Below are positions 13,833 to 20,477 of a stretch of 22,769 bases of DNA, piece after piece (the first letter of the stretch is position 1; the number at the start of each line of letters is the position of its first letter). Under the pieces are notes generated by a model, which was not told where the DNA came from, searched no databases, and saw only the letters and a program-made list of their open reading frames with translations. The stretch comes from Oscillospiraceae bacterium. Its GTDB lineage: Bacteria > Bacillota > Clostridia > Oscillospirales > Ruminococcaceae. The DNA lies in NCBI GenBank assembly GCA_017451665.1, contig JAFTNX010000201.1, positions 1 through 22,769 on the forward strand, read 5' to 3'. The translations under genes were made by a program, and so were the position numbers.

Positions 13833-14888
13833 ATGAAAGAGCTTAAAAACTTAATTTTAAAACTTGAAAAGGAAAAAATTCTCACAAAAGAGGAATTTGC
13901 TTTTCTGATTAAAAACCGTAACGAGGAAATTTCGCAGTTTCTTTTTGAGAGGGCAAGAAAAATCCGTGAGGCTCATTACGGAAAAGACGTTTATATCCGT
14001 GGGCTTATTGAGTTTACAAACTACTGTAAAAACGACTGCCTTTATTGCGGGATAAGACGTTCAAACAAGACTTGTGAAAGATACCGGCTGACAAAGGAAG
14101 ATATACTGCTTTGTTGCGAGGAAGGGTACGGTCTTGGATTTCGCACCTTTGTTTTGCAGGGTGGCGAGGACAACCATTACAGTGATGATTATATGTGCGA
14201 AATCATCAGTGAAATCAAGGGGAAATATCCCGACTGTGCAATCACCCTTTCAATCGGCGAAAAATCAAAGGAAAGCTATCAGAAACTCTTTGACGCAGGA
14301 GCAGACAGATATCTTCTCCGTCACGAAACAGCTGATTTTTCTCACTACTCAAAGCTACATCCTGAAAATCTCACTGCACAGAACAGACAGCGTTGCCTGT
14401 GGGATTTAAAGGAAATCGGCTATCAGGTGGGAACAGGCTTTATGGTAGGCTCACCTTTTCAGACGGAAGAAAATCTTGCTGATGATATGCTATTTATCCA
14501 CAGGCTACAACCTCATATGGTGGGTATCGGGCCATTTATCCCACATCACGCAACGCCATTTAAGGACGAAAAAAGCGGCACACTTGAACTGACACTTTTT
14601 ATGCTGGGACTACTGAGGCTTATGCTGCCGACAGCACTTTTACCGTCAACAACTGCTTTAGGAACAATTCACCCTGAGGGCAGAGAAAAAGGACTTCTGG
14701 CAGGTGCAAATGTAGTTATGCCAAACCTTTCCCCTGTAACTGTGAGAAAAAAATATCTTCTCTATGACAACAAAATCTGCACAGGCGACGAGTCAGCGCA
14801 GTGCCGTGTTTGTCTTGAAAAGAGAGTAGCGTCAACAGGATATAGTATAGTTGTCGCCAAAGGCGACCACATATCAATTGACAGTTGA
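13833..14888 (+). CDS. hydE: [FeFe]-hydrogenase H-cluster maturase HydE (radical SAM)
   Basis: This 351-residue radical-SAM enzyme helps build the H-cluster dithiolate bridge together with HydG and HydF. The SAM cluster motif Cys65-x3-Cys69-x2-Cys72 is in TNYCKNDCLYCGIRR, followed by the GGED segment (110-113). It also keeps the optional second cluster triad Cys316-x7-Cys324-x2-Cys327, as in Thermotoga HydE. AAGGAG six bases before the ATG supports the start. It is the second gene of the operon. Oddly, the last ~12 residues (VVAKGDHISIDS) and the stop codon are encoded inside a hairpin-plus-heptamer repeat element, so the native C-terminus may have been replaced. All catalytic residues lie upstream of this and are intact. 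Confidence 0.97.
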   Translation: MKELKNLILKLEKEKILTKEEFAFLIKNRNEEISQFLFERARKIREAHYGKDVYIRGLIEFTNYCKNDCLYCGIRRSNKTCERYRLTKEDILLCCEEGYGLGFRTFVLQGGEDNHYSDDYMCEIISEIKGKYPDCAITLSIGEKSKESYQKLFDAGADRYLLRHETADFSHYSKLHPENLTAQNRQRCLWDLKEIGYQVGTGFMVGSPFQTEENLADDMLFIHRLQPHMVGIGPFIPHHATPFKDEKSGTLELTLFMLGLLRLMLPTALLPSTTALGTIHPEGREKGLLAGANVVMPNLSPVTVRKKYLLYDNKICTGDESAQCRVCLEKRVASTGYSIVVAKGDHISIDS

Positions 14889-14926
14889 CAATTAACAATT
14901 AAGGTATCGGCTTCGCCGATGATATG
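14853..14926. repeat. Hairpin-heptamer-hairpin intergenic repeat
   Basis: Three tandem heptamers TTGACAG, TTGACAA and TTAACAA (14878-14898) are flanked by two GC-rich hairpins: 14853-14867 (GTCGCC/GGCGAC) and 14906-14920 (ATCGGC/GCCGAT). A 7-bp inverted repeat CATATCA/TGATATG (14870-14876 with 14920-14926) brackets the array and second hairpin. The left part overlaps the end of hydE, and the right end lies just before the hydG ribosome binding site. It looks like a small non-coding repeat family common in intergenic DNA of gut Firmicutes. Copy number in this genome is unknown. Confidence 0.7.
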
Positions 14927-14946
14927 AATAAGAAAGAGGTATGAAT

Positions 14947-16395
14947 ATGTATAACCCAAAATCACTTAAAGCTGAAGAATTTATCAACCACGAGGAAATT
15001 TTAGCGACACTTGAATACGCTGAACAGAACAAGAACAACCGTGAGCTTATTCTTGAAATCCTTGAAAAAGCAAGACCAAGAAAAACTGAACGTGGTATCG
15101 AATGTTCAGGTCTTTCACACAGAGAAGCAAGCATTCTTCTTGCTTGTGAGGACAAGGAGCTTATCGAAAAAATGTATGACCTTGCAAAGGAAATCAAGCA
15201 GGCATTCTACGGAAACAGAATTGTTATGTTTGCGCCACTTTATCTTTCAAACTACTGCGTAAATCAGTGTGTTTACTGCCCATATCACCACCAGAACAAG
15301 ACTATCAAAAGAAAGAAGCTTACTCAGGAGGAAATCAAAGCAGAGGTTATCGCTTTGCAGGATATGGGACACAAGCGTCTTGCACTCGAAGCTGGTGAAG
15401 ACCCTGTAAACAACCCTCTTGAATACATTCTCGAAAGCATCAAGACTATCTATTCAATCAAGCATAAGAACGGTGCTATCAGAAGAGTAAATGTAAATAT
15501 TGCAGCTACTACTGTTGAAAATTACAGAAAGCTCAAAGAGGCTGGTATCGGTACATACATTCTTTTCCAGGAAACATACCACAAGGAAAGCTATGAAACA
15601 CTTCACCCTGCCGGCCCTAAGCACAACTACGCATACCACACTGAGGCTATGGACAGAGCTATGGAAGGTGGAATTGACGACGTAGGTCTTGGGGTACTTT
15701 TCGGACTTGAGCTTTACAAATACGAATTTGCAGGACTTCTTATGCACGCAGAACACCTTGAAGCTGTTCACGGCGTAGGCCCTCACACAATCAGCGTTCC
15801 ACGTTTAAAGAGAGCTGACGACATTGACCCGGACCAGTTTGACAATGGTATCGACGACGACACATTCGCAAAAATCGTTGCTTGTATCCGTATCGCTGTT
15901 CCATACACAGGAATGATTATTTCAACCCGTGAATCACAGGCTTGCAGAGATAAGGTGCTTGCACTTGGCGTTTCACAGATTTCTGGTGGTTCAAGAACTT
16001 CTGTTGGTGGTTACGCAGGCTATTCAGCTGACGAAAGACCACACGACACAGAACAGTTTGACGTTTCTGACCAGCGTTCACTTGACGAGGTTGTTCACTG
16101 GCTTATGGATTTGGGATACATTCCATCATTCTGTACTGCTTGTTATCGTGAAGGCAGAACAGGCGACAGATTTATGAGCCTTTGCAAGACAGGACAGATT
16201 CAGAACTGCTGTCACCCTAACGCACTTATGACCCTGAAGGAATACCTTGAGGACTACGCTTCACCTGAAACAAAGGCTATCGGCGAAGCTCTCATTACAG
16301 CACAGCTTGAAAAAATTCCAAACGAAAAAGCAAGAAAGCTTGCTAAGGAATATGTTGAAAACATTCACCTGGGCAAGCGTGATTTCAGATTTTAA
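14947..16395 (+). CDS. hydG: [FeFe]-hydrogenase H-cluster maturase HydG (radical SAM tyrosine lyase)
   Basis: This 482-residue enzyme splits tyrosine into p-cresol and dehydroglycine and turns the latter into the CO and CN ligands of the H-cluster. The radical-SAM motif Cys104-x3-Cys108-x2-Cys111 is in SNYCVNQCVYCPYHH. The C-terminal auxiliary cluster motif Cys-x2-Cys-x22-Cys is intact, running from FCTAC to the second Cys of NCC, and distinguishes HydG from the thiamine enzyme ThiH. Length is normal. Two in-frame ATGs are close together (14941 and 14947). The second is chosen because AGAGG is seven bases away, versus one base for the first. It is third in the operon, after the repeat element, and 15 bases before hydF. 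Confidence 0.97.
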   Translation: MYNPKSLKAEEFINHEEILATLEYAEQNKNNRELILEILEKARPRKTERGIECSGLSHREASILLACEDKELIEKMYDLAKEIKQAFYGNRIVMFAPLYLSNYCVNQCVYCPYHHQNKTIKRKKLTQEEIKAEVIALQDMGHKRLALEAGEDPVNNPLEYILESIKTIYSIKHKNGAIRRVNVNIAATTVENYRKLKEAGIGTYILFQETYHKESYETLHPAGPKHNYAYHTEAMDRAMEGGIDDVGLGVLFGLELYKYEFAGLLMHAEHLEAVHGVGPHTISVPRLKRADDIDPDQFDNGIDDDTFAKIVACIRIAVPYTGMIISTRESQACRDKVLALGVSQISGGSRTSVGGYAGYSADERPHDTEQFDVSDQRSLDEVVHWLMDLGYIPSFCTACYREGRTGDRFMSLCKTGQIQNCCHPNALMTLKEYLEDYASPETKAIGEALITAQLEKIPNEKARKLAKEYVENIHLGKRDFRF

Positions 16396-16410
16396 TTTTT
16401 GGAGAATACT

Positions 16411-17607
16411 ATGAGTTTAAATGCAACTCCTTCGGGAGAAAGAACACATATAGGCATTTTCGGGCGTACCAACGCAGGAAAATCAAGCCTTATAAACGCT
16501 CTCACCTCACAGACTCTTGCAGTTGTTTCAAGTGTTGCAGGCACTACCACAGACCCTGTTTCAAAGGCTATGGAAATTCTGCCACTTGGCCCTGTACTTC
16601 TTACGGATACGGCAGGCCTTGACGACAAAAGCGAGCTTGGAGAAATGCGGGTTTCACAAAGCTTAAAGGTTCTTAATTCAACGGATATTGCCCTTGTGGT
16701 AATTGACGCACAGGTTGGAATTTCGCAGTCGGACAATGAGTTTATAGAAAAATTAAAAGGTCTTAAAACACCTTTCATTATTGTTATGAATAAGTCAGAC
16801 AAGCTTGATGAAATTCCTTCAGACAGCGAAAACACCATATATGTCAGCGCAGAAAATGGCTACAACATAAACAAGCTCCGTGAAGCTATGGCAAAAATGG
16901 TGACAAATAAAGAGGAAATTCCCGTTGTCCGTGACCTTTTAAAGGAAGGCGACCTTGTTGTGCTTGTTATTCCGATTGACGAGTCAGCACCAAAGGGACG
17001 ACTTATTCTCCCACAACAGCAGACAATCCGTGACATTTTAGAGGCAGGTGCTGTGGCTGTTTCCTGTCGTGACAGCGAGCTTGAAGCCACTTTAAAAAGC
17101 CTTTCAAAAAAGCCAGCTATGGTTATCACAGACAGTCAGGCATTCAAAAAAGTATCGGAAATCGTACCTGAGGACATTCAGCTGACGTCATTTTCAATTC
17201 TTATGGCAAGGCACAAGGGTGGACTTAAAAACGCAGTCAAGGGCGTTACTGCACTTGACAGCTTAAATGACGGTGACAAAATTCTCATTGCAGAGGGTTG
17301 CACCCACCACAGACAGTGCAATGACATAGGCACAGTCAAGCTTCCTAATATGATTTTAAAATACACAGGAAAAAAACTTGAATTTTCTCATTCAAGTGGA
17401 AAGGAATTTCCGGAGGATTTAAGCGAATACAAAATGGTTGTTCATTGTGGTGGTTGCACACTTAACGAGCGTGAAATGAAACATCGTAACAAAACAGCCC
17501 TTTCACAGAATATTCCGATAACAAACTACGGAATAACCATTGCCCAATGCACAGGCATTTTAAAAAGAAGTGTTATGCTTTTTCCTGATATATACAGCCT
17601 TCTGTAA
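16411..17607 (+). CDS. hydF: [FeFe]-hydrogenase H-cluster maturation GTPase/scaffold HydF
   Basis: This 398-residue scaffold protein holds the diiron precursor and delivers it to the hydrogenase. The N-terminal GTPase has G1 GRTNAGKS (18-25), G3 DTAG and G4 NKSD. A dimerisation part follows, and the C-terminal cluster domain carries Cys297-x-His299 and, 45 residues later, His345-Cys346-x2-Cys349, matching the HydF CxH-x(44-53)-HCxxC rule. GGAG six bases before the ATG at 16411 decides the start; an in-frame TTG at 16399 is rejected because it precedes this site. It is the last gene of the operon, ending at a strong terminator. No hydrogenase structural gene is nearby, so it must act on enzymes encoded elsewhere. 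Confidence 0.97.
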   Translation: MSLNATPSGERTHIGIFGRTNAGKSSLINALTSQTLAVVSSVAGTTTDPVSKAMEILPLGPVLLTDTAGLDDKSELGEMRVSQSLKVLNSTDIALVVIDAQVGISQSDNEFIEKLKGLKTPFIIVMNKSDKLDEIPSDSENTIYVSAENGYNINKLREAMAKMVTNKEEIPVVRDLLKEGDLVVLVIPIDESAPKGRLILPQQQTIRDILEAGAVAVSCRDSELEATLKSLSKKPAMVITDSQAFKKVSEIVPEDIQLTSFSILMARHKGGLKNAVKGVTALDSLNDGDKILIAEGCTHHRQCNDIGTVKLPNMILKYTGKKLEFSHSSGKEFPEDLSEYKMVVHCGGCTLNEREMKHRNKTALSQNIPITNYGITIAQCTGILKRSVMLFPDIYSLL

Positions 17608-17610
17608 AGA

Positions 17611-17640
17611 AAAATCCCACCTTTTATAAGGTGGGATTTT
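17611..17640. terminator. Bidirectional terminator between hydF and the dynamin operon
   Basis: A perfect 13-bp stem (17611-17623 with 17628-17640) with a TTAT loop has T-rich tails on both strands. The stops at 17607 (+) and 17645 (-) lie within a few bases on either side, so it serves both converging operons. Confidence 0.95.
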
Positions 17641-17644
17641 AATT

Positions 17645-19423
17645 TTATCTGATTTCAACTCCGTACTTGTTAAGCACAATATCCGAATCCTGCATTGACT
17701 TTTTGATTACGTTAAAGGCATTTTCAATCGCCTTAGGGTCACATGTAGAAACCATATTGTTTGCCTGTTCAAGAGTTTCCTTGCCGATTTCAGCCTGTGA
17801 CTGATAGATACTGTCAAGACGCTGTTCAGCCTTGACGCCAATGTCAGCATAAGCCTCCTTGATATCCTTGACGGTTTTTGTTCTGATATCGTCGTAGTTT
17901 TCAAGAGCAATATCAATAATATCAGTCTGCTTTTTTCTCTTTAAAATTCTTGTAAAAGAGCTCATTGTTGTGGAGGGAAAGGTTTCGCTTGTGCCATAAA
18001 GCTTTACCCCCATAACCTTTCTTGTAACCTTGTTTTTAAGGTCGCTCATAACCTTGTCCACAGAGGTAGACTGTGACGCAGTTGACAAATCAGCAATACC
18101 AAGATTCTTTGAAAGCTGTTCGCTCATCTCATTTACAATCTCGTTGATACGGTCACGGTGAGTTTCAATACACTTTCTGTATGCCTCCCCTACCTTATCC
18201 ATAAGATAGCTGTAAAAATACTTTTCAACATCCTCAGAAGAAATATCGCTTTCCACGTCACCTGTCGGTCTGCATTCAAGCACAGATTCTCTCAGTTTAG
18301 CAAAAAACTCATACATCCATCTTTCAGCTTCCTGCTGCATTTCAGTAATGCTAAGCTTTAAAATAGGCTTTTTTGCTTCAAGGGCAGCCGAAATAGTTTC
18401 GCACTGTTCTTCAAATTCTCTTGTAACATCCAAAAGCTTCTGATTATCAAGGGCTGTCATTTCCTCATACATTCTCACCTTTGCAGATGTTTCGTTAAGC
18501 ATCTGTTCAAGCATAGAAATAACTCGTCTTGTTCTGATAACATCCTTCTGCATAATGATGTCACGTTTAAGTGAAACTTCAAAGTTCAAAAACTGATTTT
18601 CATAGAATTCTTCAAAGTCCTTCTTCGTTCTGAGTCTGCCGAGCTTTCTGTTGAATTCGTCCTGACCACTGATACCAAAAGTAACAGCGTTAGGCACAAC
18701 AGCCTCGCTCTTTTCTGTAATTCTGTTCATAATCTTATCAACGTCATTCTTACAGGAAAGTGCGTCAATCATATTCACAAGAACGTACAGCATACCAAAT
18801 CTCTGTGGCTGAACGTGGCTCATTAAAAACATCTGCTCAGATTCAGAAAACGGGAGCAAAGCGCTTGCAACATAGATAATTGCGTCAGCGTTTACAAGAT
18901 ACTCAGTAACCTGTCTGTCCAAATCATCAAGGTCAGAAAGTCCCGGTGTATCAACAATTCTCACCTCTTTTAAAAGCTCTGCGTTATCCCTGATATCAAG
19001 GTAGTCAACCTTATCAGGAAAAGCAGCCATAAGAGGCTCGATTTTTTCTCTTGTGATTTCAGTAATTGAAAGTGGAATTCTGTCGCCATTCAAAAGCACA
19101 GCCTCAACCGACGGAGTTTCCCCATAGGAAATTTCGTTGATTGTATAGGTTTCAGGTGCAACGTTAACAGGTGCAAGCTGTTTTCCTAAAAGTGCGTTAA
19201 TGATTGTACTTTTTCCACGTTTAAAGTCACCAAGCACAACAAGTGTAAATGGTTCGTCGCATTTTTTATCAATAAGAGTCTGCCATTTTTTAAGTCCATC
19301 AACAAAATCGTCTCCAAAAACTGTAAGAACGTCTTTATTTTCGATAAGTTCTTTAAGTCTTCTTCTGACAAAAGTAATATCCTGCTGAGCGGACTTCAAA
19401 GTATTTACGTTATTTTCTGACAT
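17645..19423 (-). CDS. Dynamin-like GTPase B, without membrane segment
   Basis: This 592-residue protein has a dynamin-type GTPase domain: G1 GDFKRGKS (65-72), switch threonine in PETYT (90-94), G3 DTPG (158-161), and a weak G4 NMID (217-220) in place of NKxD. After the GTPase domain, residues ~300-590 are helical and charged, typical of the stalk/bundle of bacterial dynamin-like proteins, but no long hydrophobic segment is visible. It should be a soluble partner. It is the last gene of a three-gene operon, about 27 bases after the M48-like gene. The start at 19423 is preferred over 19435, which overlaps its own AAAGGA site, although the spacing is then rather long (12). Membrane fission, fusion or repair is the family role; the exact job is unknown. 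Confidence 0.88.
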   Translation of the reverse strand: MSENNVNTLKSAQQDITFVRRRLKELIENKDVLTVFGDDFVDGLKKWQTLIDKKCDEPFTLVVLGDFKRGKSTIINALLGKQLAPVNVAPETYTINEISYGETPSVEAVLLNGDRIPLSITEITREKIEPLMAAFPDKVDYLDIRDNAELLKEVRIVDTPGLSDLDDLDRQVTEYLVNADAIIYVASALLPFSESEQMFLMSHVQPQRFGMLYVLVNMIDALSCKNDVDKIMNRITEKSEAVVPNAVTFGISGQDEFNRKLGRLRTKKDFEEFYENQFLNFEVSLKRDIIMQKDVIRTRRVISMLEQMLNETSAKVRMYEEMTALDNQKLLDVTREFEEQCETISAALEAKKPILKLSITEMQQEAERWMYEFFAKLRESVLECRPTGDVESDISSEDVEKYFYSYLMDKVGEAYRKCIETHRDRINEIVNEMSEQLSKNLGIADLSTASQSTSVDKVMSDLKNKVTRKVMGVKLYGTSETFPSTTMSSFTRILKRKKQTDIIDIALENYDDIRTKTVKDIKEAYADIGVKAEQRLDSIYQSQAEIGKETLEQANNMVSTCDPKAIENAFNVIKKSMQDSDIVLNKYGVEIR

Positions 19424-19450
19424 AAATATATTCATTCCTTTCGTCCGTCA

Positions 19451-20446
19451 TTACAAAGTGGAATTTCCACTTATGATATTACTTCTGATATTACAATCCT
19501 GCATAGAAATGCAACCTGTTTCAGGCTTCTGCAAATCCTTACGCCAGATATAAAGACCTTCACTTCTGATAAATTCCTCAGCAGCTGCAATTCTTCTTTC
19601 AGCCTTTGAAAGCTCAGCTCTCGGTTTTAAAAGTCTTGACATAACAGTTCTGATTTCCATACTATAAGCAAGTGCTTTTTCAAGGTTAACGTCAGACTGT
19701 TCTCTGCCATAGAAATCCACAAAGCCTTTTTTAAGGATACCTGCAAAAATACTGCTGTACTTTTCAGGCTCATCGCAACAGATAATAGCTGCTCTGTCGG
19801 CTGTAATATCTGCAAAATCAATCCATTCAGAGAGGGCACAGATAACCTGATTTCCCACAGGCTGATTGTATGATTTTTCCACAGGAATAAATCTGTGTGG
19901 TGAATTTGAAATATACGCACAGCCGAAATTATAAACAGAATGGTTATTCTGAATTTTACCACATTCAAAGCCGATAAGGAGCTGTAACTCCTCTGTTGAA
20001 AGTGCGTCAATAAGCCCTGTCGTAAGGATAATACAAGGCTCGATAATATCGCTTGCGATAGAATAGATACTTTTCTTTTCTTTATCTTCTCTTACAAACA
20101 CAATAGGAAGTGCAAGCTCAAGTCTGTCTGCACATTTTCTCACAATGTCATAAACCTCAGGGTATTTAAGCATACCTGCCTGATTACATTTTGAAAAAAG
20201 CATTTTAGCTTCCTGTGTGATGTCTGTTGTATTTATACTCTTGCTGAGTTTTCCCCAACCGGAGAGGCTCAGTATTTTTTGTCTGACAGCAAAATCCGAA
20301 TCCAAAGCATAGTCAAGTGCCCCGCCCACAACGTGATTTGAGAAGGAACGGGTATAAGCATTCAGATAGGCTCTGAAACTTGTATCTATACTCATAAGCG
20401 GATTGGAATCTTCTGTAATCAGATTATCCAAAACAATTTCACTCAT
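19451..20446 (-). CDS. M48-peptidase-like protein with degenerate zinc site (likely pseudoprotease)
   Basis: This 331-residue protein contains the M48 core signature around residues 137-175: a CIILTTGLIDALSTEELQLL stretch, then IGFECGKIQNNH, where active M48 enzymes read GHELGHIxxxH. Both zinc-binding histidines are changed (Phe160 and Lys164) while the central Glu161 is kept. The second motif, normally ExxAD(R), reads DITADRAA (213-220), so the third ligand is Asp instead of Glu. No signal peptide or membrane helix is present, unlike HtpX. It lies between two dynamin-like genes with gaps of about 30 bases. AGGAGG lies ten bases before the ATG. Loss of proteolysis is inferred. A non-enzymatic adaptor role is possible, as is binding of a different metal. 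Confidence 0.82.
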   Translation of the reverse strand: MSEIVLDNLITEDSNPLMSIDTSFRAYLNAYTRSFSNHVVGGALDYALDSDFAVRQKILSLSGWGKLSKSINTTDITQEAKMLFSKCNQAGMLKYPEVYDIVRKCADRLELALPIVFVREDKEKKSIYSIASDIIEPCIILTTGLIDALSTEELQLLIGFECGKIQNNHSVYNFGCAYISNSPHRFIPVEKSYNQPVGNQVICALSEWIDFADITADRAAIICCDEPEKYSSIFAGILKKGFVDFYGREQSDVNLEKALAYSMEIRTVMSRLLKPRAELSKAERRIAAAEEFIRSEGLYIWRKDLQKPETGCISMQDCNIRSNIISGNSTL

Positions 20447-20477
20447 GAAACATTATCCTCCTGTAAATACTTGTGTA

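Noticed and set aside
14878..14898. Possible CRISPR or iteron array
   Set aside because: The units are only 7 bp, contiguous and without spacers, and there is no cas or replication gene.
14716..14965. Minus-strand reading frames over the end of hydE (products with VNCQL phrases)
   Set aside because: They are translations of the heptamer repeat and the opposite strand of hydE, with no ribosome binding site.
19451..20446. M48-like gene as a decayed pseudogene or frameshifted enzyme
   Set aside because: The frame is open for 331 codons with a good ribosome binding site in a tight operon, and the substitutions are at specific metal-ligand positions while neighbouring core residues are kept.
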